DNA of 64,000 nt from Sva-07 sp963710625 (GCA_963710625.1 CAVQBG010000010.1:1-64000), one strand, 5' to 3'; shown: positions 25,575 to 34,010, counted from the first letter of the stretch. Translations and numbers: made by a program. The notes: generated by a model not told the origin, from the letters alone.

Positions 25575-26558
25575 ATGTTCGTCGAGAACCCCGCACTGCG
25601 GCACCAGTGGTACGTCGTCGCCGAAGGAGCGGCCGTCGCCGACGCTCCGGTCGGTGTACGGCTGCTCGGTGCCGACTACGTCGTGTGGCGGTCGCCGAGT
25701 GGCGACGTGACAGCAGCCGCCGACCGCTGCCCGCACCGCGAGTCACCGCTCAGCATCGGCACCGTCGAGCACGGATGTCTGCGCTGTCCCTACCACGGCT
25801 GGGCCTTCGGCGACGGAGGCCGATGTGTCGAGGTCCCGTCGTCGGGCAGGGACCGCCCGATCCCGCCGGCAGCGCATCTGGCCACTGTCTCGGTGGTCGA
25901 GCGCTACGGGTTGGTGTGGTTGTGCCCCGACGAGCCCGAGGGCACGATTCCGTTGATGTCGATCGACGACGACCCCGCGTACCGGCGCATCAACACCGGC
26001 ATGGAGACCTGGGCGACGTCGGCGACGCGGATGACCGACAACTTCATGGACATCGCCCACTTCCCGTGGGTCCATCTCGGCACGTTCGGCGTCGAGCAGC
26101 ACACCGACGTGCCCACGCTCCACCTGGAGGCGCTCGACGACGGTTGGTTCGGATACCGGTACGAGGTCGAGGCCCGCAATGACACCGGCGGCACCGTGGC
26201 ATCCGGCCAGGAGAGCGACGTCGTGCACCGACGGATGAGCACCGGCTTCCACCTGCCGTTTTCGGTGCGGAGCACCATCCACTACGACACCGGGTTGGAC
26301 CACGTGCTGCTGTTGTGTTCGACCCCCGTGGACGACACGACGTCCTCGTTCACGTTCGTCGTGTGGCGGAACGACGACTTCTCGACGCCGAGCGAGGAGA
26401 TCATCGCCTTCGACCGGGCGATCGGCGTCGAGGACAAGGTGATGCTCGAACGGGTGCCGGGAGTGCTGTCGCTCGACCAGCAGGCGACGGTGAGTGTGCA
26501 GTCGGACAGGCCCTCGGTCGAGTGGCGTCGCCAGCTCGCGGCGCTGATCGGCTCCTGA
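25575..26558 (+). CDS. Rieske-type ring-hydroxylating oxygenase, alpha subunit
   Basis: Terminal oxygenase component that inserts oxygen into a ring or demethylates a substrate using electrons from a separate reductase. 327 residues. Rieske centre: DRCPHRESPL (CxH) and LRCPYHGWAFG (CxxH). The mononuclear iron site is in the pattern DNFMDIAHFPWVH (Asp/His ligands). The length and 'HQWYVVAE' opening fit the PobA/vanillate demethylase-like group. ATG 25575 preferred because the GGGAAG site is 10 nt upstream; ATG 25566 is too close. No ferredoxin or reductase gene is adjacent. Confidence 0.87.
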   Translation: MFVENPALRHQWYVVAEGAAVADAPVGVRLLGADYVVWRSPSGDVTAAADRCPHRESPLSIGTVEHGCLRCPYHGWAFGDGGRCVEVPSSGRDRPIPPAAHLATVSVVERYGLVWLCPDEPEGTIPLMSIDDDPAYRRINTGMETWATSATRMTDNFMDIAHFPWVHLGTFGVEQHTDVPTLHLEALDDGWFGYRYEVEARNDTGGTVASGQESDVVHRRMSTGFHLPFSVRSTIHYDTGLDHVLLLCSTPVDDTTSSFTFVVWRNDDFSTPSEEIIAFDRAIGVEDKVMLERVPGVLSLDQQATVSVQSDRPSVEWRRQLAALIGS

Positions 26559-26579
26559 GCGAGCACCGACCGACTCCGG

Positions 26580-27411
26580 TCAGGCGGTGTGTCGGCGGGT
26601 GGCGGGTGGTTGGTCGGGGGGTTGCCAGGTGGTTCGGTGTTCGGGTGGTGGGTTGAAGTGGAGCCAGTGGGTGTCGAGCGTTCGGGGACCATGCGGCCGG
26701 ATCGTCCGATCGAGATCGGTATCGCGTCGTGGATGACGGTGGGGGTGATCAGCGCGTCGGAGCTGATGTACTTGGCGATGGCGTCGGGGAGGCGTCGGCC
26801 TCGGTCGTCGCTGGCGGTGCCGTCGGTGTCGAGGTGGATGTGGATCCGGAACCGGTCGCGGCGTGCGAGGTCGGCCACGGCGTCGAGTGATCGTTCGGAG
26901 ATGTCGCGTACGGTGTCGATCCAGTCGACGTCGGGGTGGCCGTCGTGGAACAGTCGATCGCGTGATTCACGCAATGCTGTTTGGATGATCATGCCGGTGG
27001 GTTCGTCGCACTCGAGGTTCAGCCGGAACCGGCCGTCGGCGCCGAGACCGAACCACACCCGGTCCTGCACCCGCGGCACGACCGGTGATGAGTCAGCGGC
27101 AGGTGATGGTTCGCTGTCGGTGTGGGTGTCGGTGTTCGCCGGCTCCGGTTCGCAGGCGGTGTCATCTGCTTGGGCGTGTTCGGCGATCTCGGCGATCTGT
27201 TTCGCGTGGGCGGTGGACAGCCCGACTTTCCAGGCGAGGTACAACTCGGGACGTTCCACCCCCGGCCCGGCCCGGCCCACGCGGTGCGATCGGCGAGCAT
27301 CAGCACACAGGCGTCGACCAGTCGACCGTGCAAGGCGTTGAGGTGGCCGGCGGTGTCGTTCAGCACCGTGTCGAGATCGTCCTCGAAGGTGATGGCGCCC
27401 GCTGACTCCAT
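26580..27411 (-). pseudogene. 13E12-type (DUF222) HNH endonuclease family protein, decayed
   Basis: The N-terminus (MESAGAITFEDDLDTVLND ... LVDACVLMLADRTAW) matches DUF222 proteins. A frame change near 27270 leads into ERPELYLAWKVGLSTAHAKQ, then 'RVWFGLGADGRFRLNLECDE' and 'AIPISIGRSGRMVPER'. At the point where the HNH zinc-nuclease domain (CxxC...HH...H) should begin, the sequence jumps, after another frame change, to a family-like C-terminus (HWLHFNPPPEHRTTWQPP) and stops at 26580. The HNH core is missing and total length is about 275 codons against the usual 400-500. These genes are often multi-copy, so recombination between copies could explain the deletion. Confidence 0.7.
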
Positions 27412-27541
27412 GGAGTCATGGTAGCACACACGTACGACAAAAGCCACGTTACTCGAACATGAGTTCCTCGCCGGTCACATTGATCCTCGGTGACCGCCAT
27501 CACGATCGCGTCCGGACCGTCGATGTTGTGGCGGCGGGGGC

Positions 27542-28180
27542 TCAGCCCTCGCGCCATGCCTCGTCGAGCGGCGTGACGTCGGTGACATGGATCTCGGGAC
27601 CGAGGGACGCGCCGGCGAGTTCGAGGCGATCTCCACTCCAGAAGGTGCCGGGGTCGTACCAGTTGGGAGGGCGTTCGTCGACGAGCAGACCCATGCGTTC
27701 GTAGGTGATCGCCGCCAATTCCGCGCAGTACACGTCGGTGAGCGAGATCTGCTTGCGCACCCGACCCGTGAGCCAGTGCTTCGCGAGCGACGCCGGGCTC
27801 GGGAACGCTCGGCCGCTGTACTCGGCAACCACCGACAGCGCCCGGTTCTCCATGTCGTCGGACACGTGGATGTCGATCTGACGGAACCACGGGTCCTGGC
27901 CGTACCGGTGCGTCCACACGCTCACCGCTCGCTCGAGGTGATGGAGCTGGGCGCCGCGTTCGCGTTCGCCGGTCCACACGTTGGGCATGCTCGCGCCGAG
28001 TTCGGCATGCCAGATCAACGGCGGCAGGTCGTCGATCGCGAGCACGATCCCGACATGGTTGACGGGGCTGTTCGTGAACAGGCGGATCGCCCGATCGGCG
28101 GCGGATCGCCCGCGAAACAGCCACACGTCACCCGTCGCCGCTTCGGCGAGCGCATCGCGCAGGGTCATCGAGTCCGGCAT
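27542..28180 (-). CDS. Permuted papain-like (YiiX/NlpC-P60-related) cysteine hydrolase
   Basis: 212 residues. The order GDVWLFRGRS ... NHVGIVLAID (catalytic-type His) ... DVYCAELAAITYERMG (Cys) is that of circularly permuted NlpC/P60 or YiiX-like amidases, where His comes before Cys. No signal peptide. It may cleave lipid-amide or peptide bonds; substrate unknown. ATG at 28180; a TACGTT box lies 9 nt upstream in a divergent region shared with the next gene. Confidence 0.65.
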   Translation of the reverse strand: MPDSMTLRDALAEAATGDVWLFRGRSAADRAIRLFTNSPVNHVGIVLAIDDLPPLIWHAELGASMPNVWTGERERGAQLHHLERAVSVWTHRYGQDPWFRQIDIHVSDDMENRALSVVAEYSGRAFPSPASLAKHWLTGRVRKQISLTDVYCAELAAITYERMGLLVDERPPNWYDPGTFWSGDRLELAGASLGPEIHVTDVTPLDEAWREG

Positions 28181-28202
28181 CGGTGCCCTAACGTACGTGC
28201 TC

Positions 28203-28382
28203 GTGCGGTGGGCCAAGATACTCGGTGTCGCCGGTGTGGTCGCCGTGCTCGGCGCCGCCGGTGCCGTGGCCTACCAGCGGCGACGCCAGCGGGCCTGGGT
28301 GGAGTTGCCTCCCGACGAGTTGCGGTCGCGCCTCCATGCACGACTTGCCGGGGCCAACGGCGCCGTCGAGGTCGCCCGGTAA
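28203..28382 (+). CDS. Small single-pass membrane protein
   Basis: 59 residues: VRWAKILGVAGVVAVLGAAGAVAYQ forms one transmembrane helix, followed by a basic RRRQR stop-transfer and a short soluble tail (WVELPPDELRSRLHARLAGA). Start GTG 28203 (another GTG at 28197); TAACGT lies 8 nt upstream. Not recognised as a named family. Confidence 0.6.
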   Translation: MRWAKILGVAGVVAVLGAAGAVAYQRRRQRAWVELPPDELRSRLHARLAGANGAVEVAR

Positions 28383-28467
28383 GGTGGTCGCATTGGGGCG
28401 CGCGTTGTCCTGATCGCCGAGCGGTCGTGGAGTCACCACGGTCCGGGCGTCGACGGAACGAGGCAAC

Positions 28468-28728
28468 ATGGCCACCAAGAAGCAGCCGGTCAGCCGCTGG
28501 CACGACGGCACCACCCCGGTCGAGGATCTCCCCCCGACCGAGCAGATCGCCCACGAGCTCGTCGTCGGACGGCGCGACCTCGCGCCGTCGATCGAGCGCA
28601 TCATGGATGCCGAACTCGACGACGACCAGCGCAACCTGGCGATCACGCTCTTCCGCGACTCGTTGGACGCCGACGCCGATCCGAACCGCGATCCTCGTGT
28701 AGCGATCGCCACCGCTGAAGCCGGCTGA
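28468..28728 (+). CDS. Conserved hypothetical small acidic protein
   Basis: 86 residues, soluble, no recognised domain: MATKKQPVSRWHDGTTPVEDL then helical PTEQIAHELVVGRRDLAPSIERIMDAELDDDQRNLA. GAGG ribosome-binding site 4 nt before the ATG. It lies 16 bp before the adenosine deaminase gene on the same strand and may be co-transcribed. Coding bias supports a real gene. Confidence 0.6.
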   Translation: MATKKQPVSRWHDGTTPVEDLPPTEQIAHELVVGRRDLAPSIERIMDAELDDDQRNLAITLFRDSLDADADPNRDPRVAIATAEAG

Positions 28729-28744
28729 CGCGCCCTCGCTCGCG

Positions 28745-29752
28745 ATGAGCGCCCCGTTTCCCACCGAGTACGTCCGAGGGCTGCCGAAAGCGGAGCTGCA
28801 CGTGCATCTCGAGGGGACCGTCGATGCGGCAACGGTGCTGACGCTCGCCGAACGCCACGGTGTTCGCCCGCCGGGTGACGACATCGAGGGCATCGACGCC
28901 TGGTTCCGCTTCGACGGGTTCCCGATGTTCCTCGAGCGGTACTTCGCCGTCCTCGATCTGCTGCGCGAGCCCGACGACTTCGCACTCGTCGCCGAGCGGT
29001 ACCTCGACCACGCGGTCGATCAGGGCGTCGTCCACGTCGAGTTCCACGTCTCCGCCACCGGCCACATCGTCGAGCAGGGCAAGGCGTGGGGCCCCATCCA
29101 CGACGGCATCGTCGACGGCTGCCTGCGTGCGGCCGATCGCACCGGCATCTCGTGGGGTCTGATCCCCGACATCTCGCCACATCTCCCGGCTGAAGCCTGC
29201 GCCGTGGCGATGCAGGAGGTGTTCGCCCATGGCACCGACCATCTGGTCGCGGTGGGCATGGGCGGCCCGGCCGACAGTTGGACGACCGACGACTTCGCAC
29301 CGATCTTCGTTGCTGCACGCGATCACGGGCTGCCCGGGGTCTCCCATGCGGCGGAACACGGCGGCCCGGCCGAAGTGCGCTTCGCCGTCGAGCAGTTCGG
29401 TGCGGTCCGGATCCAGCACGGCATCGGCGTGATGGCCGATCCCGAGGTGGTCGCGATGCTCGTCGATCGTCGGATCGCCTGCGACGTCTGCCCGGGATCG
29501 AACCTCGCGCTCCGTGCCGTCGAGTCGGCGGGCGACCACCCGCTGCCGCTGATGCTCGATGCCGGCATCGTCGTGACGCTCGGCACCGACGATCCGCCGA
29601 TGTTCCAGACCGACCTTCTCGCCGAGTACCGGCGCGCGTGGGCGTGGTGCGATCTCGATCTCGACGGCATTCGAGCGCTGGCCCGCAACTCGATCGAGCA
29701 CAGCTTCGCCGCGCCGTCCGCCAAGGCTGCCTGGCTCTCCGAACTGGCCTGA
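28745..29752 (+). CDS. add: Adenosine deaminase-family protein
   Basis: Zinc-dependent deaminase of adenosine or a related purine. 335 residues, TIM barrel: LPKAELHVHLEG (metal HxH), GVSHAAEHGGPAEV (HAAEHGG with catalytic Glu region), RIQHGIGV (His) and TLGTDDPPMF (catalytic Asp). The length is that of bacterial Add. It could also act on adenine or another 6-aminopurine; the family cannot be resolved further by eye. Confidence 0.9.
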   Translation: MSAPFPTEYVRGLPKAELHVHLEGTVDAATVLTLAERHGVRPPGDDIEGIDAWFRFDGFPMFLERYFAVLDLLREPDDFALVAERYLDHAVDQGVVHVEFHVSATGHIVEQGKAWGPIHDGIVDGCLRAADRTGISWGLIPDISPHLPAEACAVAMQEVFAHGTDHLVAVGMGGPADSWTTDDFAPIFVAARDHGLPGVSHAAEHGGPAEVRFAVEQFGAVRIQHGIGVMADPEVVAMLVDRRIACDVCPGSNLALRAVESAGDHPLPLMLDAGIVVTLGTDDPPMFQTDLLAEYRRAWAWCDLDLDGIRALARNSIEHSFAAPSAKAAWLSELA

Positions 29753-29770
29753 GCCTGCGGCGTCAGGTGA

Positions 29771-30742
29771 TCAGTTCGCTGAGCGGATCTGCGGGATCAC
29801 CTGCTCGGCGAACAGACGCATCGTCTGGGTGTCGGGGTAGTCGGAGCACCACGGGTAGAAGCCGGTGCAGCCGAGGTCGATGTAGGTCTGCAGCTTCTCG
29901 GCCACCTGCTCGGGTGTGCCGACGAGGTTGCCGGCGTGCCACGACTCGAACGGTTCGCCGTAGAAGCTCCGGGTGCCTCCGTCGAGGATCTCCTGCTCGG
30001 ACTCGCGGATGAAGACCTCCGGCGACCACGTCTTCTGGATCTCGTCGTAGTCGCGGCCGACGTCACGGCAGTGCTCGCGCAGCACGTCGCACTTGTGCTG
30101 GAACTCGTGTGGCTTGCCGCCGAAGTTCGAGGCGTCCGCGAGGCGGGCGACGACACGGAGGGTGAGCTGCTCGCCGCCGCCGCCGATCAGCACCTGCGGG
30201 CGGGGCGACTGCAGGGGCTTCGGATCGCACTGCGCGCCGTCGAGGGTGTAGTAGCGGCCGTCGTACGACACGTCCGGCTCGGACCACATGGCGGTGACGA
30301 TCTCGACGGTCTCGCGCAGCATGCGGATGCGGTCCGCCGGCGCAGGGAACTCGTAGCCGTAGCCCGTGAACTCGTGCTGGTACCAGCCGGCACCGATGCC
30401 CCAGATCAGACGGCCCCCCGACATCACGTCGAGGTTCGACGTGAGCTTCGCCAGCAGCGACGGCTCGCGATACGGAGCACACCCGACCATCTGACCGAGC
30501 TCGATGGTGCTCGTGCGCTGCGAGATCGCCGCGAGCGTCATCCAGCACTCGAACATCGTCTCGTGGGCGGGCACCGGCACGTTGTGGAAGTGGTCGTACA
30601 CCCACAGCGAGTCGTAGCCGAGTTCCTCGGCGAGTTGCGCGATGTCGACCGCCCGCTGCCACTTGTCCACGGGGTCGGCGATGGAGGAGAGCTCCATCTT
30701 CCAACCCTGGGGGATGAACACGCCGAACCGGAGATCTGTCAT
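29771..30742 (-). CDS. LLM-class F420-dependent oxidoreductase
   Basis: 323 residues with a luciferase-like TIM barrel: LRFGVFIPQGWKME, LAEELGYDSLWVYDHF, the conserved LAKLTSNLDVMSGGRLIWGIGAGW and a C-terminal LVGTPEQVAEKLQTYIDLGC. The 'SGGRLIWGIGAGWYQHEF' pattern is frequent in F420-dependent actinobacterial members. Substrate unknown. Start ATG 30742. Convergent with add, 18 bp apart. Confidence 0.87.
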   Translation of the reverse strand: MTDLRFGVFIPQGWKMELSSIADPVDKWQRAVDIAQLAEELGYDSLWVYDHFHNVPVPAHETMFECWMTLAAISQRTSTIELGQMVGCAPYREPSLLAKLTSNLDVMSGGRLIWGIGAGWYQHEFTGYGYEFPAPADRIRMLRETVEIVTAMWSEPDVSYDGRYYTLDGAQCDPKPLQSPRPQVLIGGGGEQLTLRVVARLADASNFGGKPHEFQHKCDVLREHCRDVGRDYDEIQKTWSPEVFIRESEQEILDGGTRSFYGEPFESWHAGNLVGTPEQVAEKLQTYIDLGCTGFYPWCSDYPDTQTMRLFAEQVIPQIRSAN

Positions 30743-31115
30743 CCGTTCATCTTGGCAGCACCGGTGGAGCGGGTCGACCGTCGCGCTGCCTCACGCACCG
30801 AGCAGATGCCGGACGATGTCGGTCTTGCCAGCAGATCCCGCAAACGGAGAGAGTTCACCCATTGCGGGCCGCCGAACTCGACGACGTGGAGGTGTGCCAC
30901 GCGGTGGCTCGGGCGGGTCTCGAGCACGAAGACGTACCCGCCGTGTGAGCCTGCGTCGCCTCGGTGGATCCACCCGCCACTCGTGAGCGAGTCGCGGATC
31001 GCGACGACATCGTGGTCGCCCACGTTGCCGACGGCCAGGTCGATGATCGGCTTGGCCAGCAGTCCGACCACCGACGAGGAACCGATCTGTTCGACATCGG
31101 CCGCGAGCCCGACCG
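30739..31115 (-). pseudogene. GrpB/UPF0157-family remnant, N-terminally truncated
   Basis: The frame carries the core of a GrpB-like nucleotidyltransferase-fold protein: DVEQIGSSSVVGLLAKPIIDLAVGNV, then VAHLHVVEFGGPQWVNSLRLRDLL. The upstream helix (RILLRLRER) is in another frame, so there is a frame break near 31112. The first 20 or so residues of the family and the normal C-terminal 'Y..LK..LA' segment are missing. No start codon with a sensible leader exists. A decayed remnant is the simplest reading. Confidence 0.55.
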
Positions 31116-31196
31116 TTCTCGCAGGCGCAGGAGAATGCGGGTGTTGACACCGGGCTACGGTCGACGGCGGCACAGGTGCCAGACCAAGATGTCGGC

Positions 31197-31319
31197 ATGC
31201 ACGTAGTACGGATCTCACGAGGCAGCTTCGACGCCAACGACGATTTCGAGGTAGCAGCGCGACTCGATGCGTCTCAGCACTCGCTCGTCGCTGGGCGCAG
31301 CAGCACGAGGCGACGGTGA
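31197..31319 (+). pseudogene. Truncated antibiotic-biosynthesis-monooxygenase-like protein, N-terminal fragment
   Basis: Only 40 codons: it opens MHVVRISRGSFDANDDFEVA, followed by ARLDASQHSLVAG, which looks like the N-terminus of small ABM/dimeric alpha-beta-barrel proteins, and then ends in an unrelated basic tail. The rest of the domain is absent. A CAAGAT box lies 6 nt before the ATG. Together with the GrpB remnant it makes 30.74-31.33 kb a gene-decay zone with no intact gene. Confidence 0.45.
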
Positions 31320-31333
31320 GGTCGTAGGAGCAG

Positions 31334-31699
31334 ATGTCATGGAACCTTCGCGTTGTCGCTGCAACGCTCGTCATCGTGTTTGCCCTGACGTCGACAGCGT
31401 GCGTCGAGAACCTCGAGCCAAGAATCGAGTTCGAGAATCAAACCGACGAGCGCGTGTGGGTCGGCCACAACGCAGCGGCACCAGAAGGATTCAGGATTCC
31501 CGAGCGCCTCTGGAAGGCAGCTCTGCCTGGTGAGCGGATTCTGCTCAGCGATGGCGGGTGCGTGGAGACCGGGGAGTTCGTGGTCGCAACCGAGCCCAAC
31601 GAGTCATCCGTGATCGACAGGAGGCCTCTGGCGTCCGCCGGCGTGAAGCTCTGTGACGGCGATCACTGGGAATGGTCCGGCATCGGAGACCACGACTGA
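31334..31699 (+). CDS. Small lipoprotein of unknown function
   Basis: 121 residues. Signal peptide LRVVAATLVIVFALTSTAC with a lipobox-like LTSTAC, then a beta-rich soluble domain (LEPRIEFENQTDERVWVGHN) with two further cysteines (GGCVET, VKLCDGD) that may form a disulfide. GGAG ribosome-binding site upstream of ATG 31334. Not recognised. Confidence 0.6.
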   Translation: MSWNLRVVAATLVIVFALTSTACVENLEPRIEFENQTDERVWVGHNAAAPEGFRIPERLWKAALPGERILLSDGGCVETGEFVVATEPNESSVIDRRPLASAGVKLCDGDHWEWSGIGDHD

Positions 31700-31888
31700 T
31701 CGGTGACGTCGGGCCCGATCGCGTCGTCGGCATCTCGATCCCGACCGGTGATCGTGGCCCTGGCATCCGTCTGAATCGCACCCGGTTCGAATCTGTCTTG
31801 GCGATGCCGTCGGTCGATTCTTGACGTTGGGCCCTGGCACGGGAGTGAGCTCGGCGCGACGGTGAAGAGCAAGCTGAAGGGAGGTGTC

Positions 31889-32863
31889 ATGCGCAACCTG
31901 CGAGTGGGCCTCGCGCTCGGATTGCTGGCCGCCGCGTCGGCTTGCGGGAACGGCGACGACACGGCCACGAGCACGGTCGCGCCGGACGCGACCACACCGA
32001 GTTCGACGACGATCACCGGCGAAGCGCCCGGCACGACAGCGCCGAGCACCGAGTTGGGCACGACGACCACGACCGAATCGCCGGACACCACACCTGCCTC
32101 GACACCCGCACCCGCCACGCCCAGCACCGACCCGACCCTCGTCGACGTGCGCATCTACCTCCTGCGCGACGAACGGCTCGCCGTCACTCATCGGCAGGTG
32201 GCAGGCCCCGCGGTGTTGCGCAACGCCATCACCGAACTCCTGGAGGGGCCCGCCGACAGCGAACGCGCCGCCGGGCTCCACACCGAGATTCCCGACGGCA
32301 CGACGCTACGCGACCTGAATCTCGTCGACGGGCTCGCCACGGTCGATCTGAGCAGCGACTACGAACGCGGCGGCGGCACGCTCTCGATGACGGCCCGGCT
32401 GGCACAGGTGATCTTCACCGCTACGCAGTTCGACAACGTCGACGAGGTGCTGTTCTGGCTCGACGGTGCCCCCGTCGAGTTCTTCGGCGGGGAGGGCATC
32501 GTGCTGGGCGAACCCCAGCAACGGCGAGACGTCGACTGGGCGTTGACCAAAGGGATCATCATCGACACACCCCTGCCGGGAGCCACCGTGACCAGCCCGA
32601 TCACCGTCACCGGCGAAGGGGACGTGTTCGAAGCCGACTTCCCGATGGAGGTCAGACGCAATGGGGAGCGGATCAGTGACGTGGTGATCGTGTTCGCCGG
32701 AGCCTGGGGCAACTGGGCCGACTTCCAGACGACGATCTCGGTCGACGCGCCGACCGGCCCGATCGAACTCGTCGCCCTCAGCCCCGTGGGCTGCACCCCG
32801 GACAGCGAGCCCAACTGCCCGGTGGACCTCGAGACCATCGTCCCGCTCACCCTCACGGGTTGA
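31889..32863 (+). CDS. Lipoprotein with GerMN and Gmad2 domains
   Basis: 324 residues. Signal peptide with lipobox AAASAC, then a Thr/Ser/Pro-rich spacer of about 65 residues, a GerMN-like domain (VDVRIYLLRDERLAVTHRQV ... TELLEGPADSERAAGLHTEI ... ATVDLSSDYERGGG) and a C-terminal immunoglobulin-like Gmad2 domain (IIIDTPLPGATVTSPITVTG). Such proteins are known in spore formers and in many non-sporulating actinobacteria as surface lipoproteins. The ATG at 31889 is preferred because GGGAGG lies just upstream. Function unknown. Confidence 0.83.
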   Translation: MRNLRVGLALGLLAAASACGNGDDTATSTVAPDATTPSSTTITGEAPGTTAPSTELGTTTTTESPDTTPASTPAPATPSTDPTLVDVRIYLLRDERLAVTHRQVAGPAVLRNAITELLEGPADSERAAGLHTEIPDGTTLRDLNLVDGLATVDLSSDYERGGGTLSMTARLAQVIFTATQFDNVDEVLFWLDGAPVEFFGGEGIVLGEPQQRRDVDWALTKGIIIDTPLPGATVTSPITVTGEGDVFEADFPMEVRRNGERISDVVIVFAGAWGNWADFQTTISVDAPTGPIELVALSPVGCTPDSEPNCPVDLETIVPLTLTG

Positions 32864-32934
32864 CATCCCGTCCGTGGTCTCGTGGGATCGTCACCGTCGC
32901 GTCAAAGGAGCCGAGAGGGTCCGCAAACATCTTG

Positions 32935-32963
32935 TTGACATATCGTTCTTCGATACGCATGAT
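32935..32963 (+). promoter_or_regulatory. Sigma-70-type promoter of the DUF2975/XRE locus
   Basis: TTGACA at 32935-32940, 17-bp spacer, CATGAT at 32958-32963. The first operator half-site pair lies inside the spacer. Confidence 0.6.
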
Positions 32964-32994
32964 GCGACCTGAAGCATATCGAAAGTCGATATGC
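32940..32994. promoter_or_regulatory. Twin palindromic operator upstream of DUF2975/XRE
   Basis: Copy 1: TATCG-ttctt-CGATA (32941-32955) in the promoter spacer. Copy 2: GCATATCG-aaagt-CGATATGC (32974-32994), a perfect 8-bp inverted repeat. Both have a 5-bp centre and their centres are 36 bp apart. Placement over and just downstream of the promoter suggests repression, probably by the XRE protein encoded downstream. Confidence 0.65.
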
Positions 32995-33014
32995 ACGACG
33001 GGAAGAGCCGCACC

Positions 33015-33695
33015 ATGTCCAACGACCACCCCGAAGGTTCTGCACGATCCTTCGGTCGTGCAATCGAAATCATTGCCACCATCGCAATCATCTTCGCCAC
33101 CATCGGCGTCATTGCCCCGCTCATCGGCGGCAACGGGCTGCGCATCACCGACCAACCCGACGGCTCTGAGGCGATGATGAGCGTGACAGCGGAGCCGTCC
33201 TCGGAATTCGAGATCGATCTCGGCAACCCGCTCCCGACCACGGTGGACGACTTCGGCGACGTTTCTGTCTTCGGGCAAGCTGTCGTGGAGGTGGGCGACC
33301 CACTGACTGTCACTGCCGACATGCTCGACCCCACGCCGTCACAACGAGTCGTGTGGCTGCTCTGGCAAGTCTCAGGCCCCCTCCTGGCCCTGCTCATCGC
33401 CTGGCCAGTTCGCCAGATGGCCCGCTCGACGCGGACCGGCGACCCGTTCACCGTCGAGAACGAACGGAGACTCTGGCGCATCTCGGCACTCGTCATTGGC
33501 GGCGGCTTCGCCGTCAGCCTCATCGCCGGGGTCGCTCAGATGATCATCGTGCAGCGGTCAGCCGCAGCTGATCTCTTCGACCCCGAACTCACGATCGACT
33601 TCATCCCGATCATCATCGGGTTGGTCATCGCAGCACTCGCATCGATCTGGCACCTCGGTGTGGTGATGCGCGACGAACTCGACGCGACGATCTGA
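33015..33695 (+). CDS. DUF2975 membrane protein
   Basis: 226 residues, four transmembrane segments: IEIIATIAIIFATIGVIAPLI, VVWLLWQVSGPLLALLIAWPV, ISALVIGGGFAVSLIAGVAQMI and FIPIIIGLVIAALASIWHLGVV, with an extracytoplasmic segment between the first two. DUF2975 genes commonly sit next to a YozG-like XRE regulator, as here (10-bp gap). ATG 33015 chosen because GGAAGAG lies 7-8 nt upstream and the alternative ATG at 32991 falls inside the operator. Function unknown. Confidence 0.78.
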   Translation: MSNDHPEGSARSFGRAIEIIATIAIIFATIGVIAPLIGGNGLRITDQPDGSEAMMSVTAEPSSEFEIDLGNPLPTTVDDFGDVSVFGQAVVEVGDPLTVTADMLDPTPSQRVVWLLWQVSGPLLALLIAWPVRQMARSTRTGDPFTVENERRLWRISALVIGGGFAVSLIAGVAQMIIVQRSAAADLFDPELTIDFIPIIIGLVIAALASIWHLGVVMRDELDATI

Positions 33696-33705
33696 GGCCC
33701 TGCTG

Positions 33706-33927
33706 ATGGCTGACGCAGTACCGCACCGCATCCACTGCCACCTCGACGACCTTCTCGAGAGCCGGGACATGACACTCGTCGACCTCGCCGAGGCGGTCGG
33801 GATCACCGTCGCCAACCTGTCCATCCTGAAGAACGATCGAGCCAAAGCGATTCGCTTCACCACGCTGACCTCGATCTGCGATGCCCTCGCCTGCACACCC
33901 GGCGACGTGTTCTCCGTCACCGAATGA
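33706..33927 (+). CDS. XRE-family (YozG-like) transcriptional regulator
   Basis: 73 residues, a single helix-turn-helix domain: HLDDLLESRDMTLVDLAEAVGITVANLSILKNDRAKAIRFTTLTSICDALACTPGDVF. The short stand-alone form without a sensor domain is typical of regulators paired with DUF2975 membrane proteins. It is likely to autoregulate through the twin palindromes upstream of the operon (inference). Confidence 0.85.
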   Translation: MADAVPHRIHCHLDDLLESRDMTLVDLAEAVGITVANLSILKNDRAKAIRFTTLTSICDALACTPGDVFSVTE

Positions 33928-33953
33928 CCGGCTGAGACCGATCAGAACGACGC

Positions 33954-33969
33954 CCCGTGGGGGCACGGG
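33954..33969 (+). terminator. GC-rich hairpin after the XRE gene
   Basis: CCCGTG-gggg-CACGGG forms a 6-bp stem 27 bp after the XRE stop. There is no T-run, so it is a weak terminator candidate. Confidence 0.3.
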
Positions 33970-33971
33970 TT

Positions 33972-34010
33972 CGATCCACCCTGTACCCATCAGCGGAACG
34001 GGAGCGATTC
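33972..34010. repeat. att-like partial copy of the tRNA-Ser(TGA) 3' end (left)
   Basis: 39 bp matching 36689-36727 at 36 positions, including a 20-bp identical run (acccatcagcggaacgggag). The right-hand copy covers the last 17 nt of the tRNA gene plus 22 bp downstream, the arrangement expected of attachment sites of tRNA-targeting integrases. Confidence 0.6.

Noticed and set aside
26282..27280. An intact 332-codon gene antisense to the end of the Rieske oxygenase
   Set aside because: Only the part above 26580 resembles 13E12 proteins; the extension over the oxygenase gene is antisense noise.
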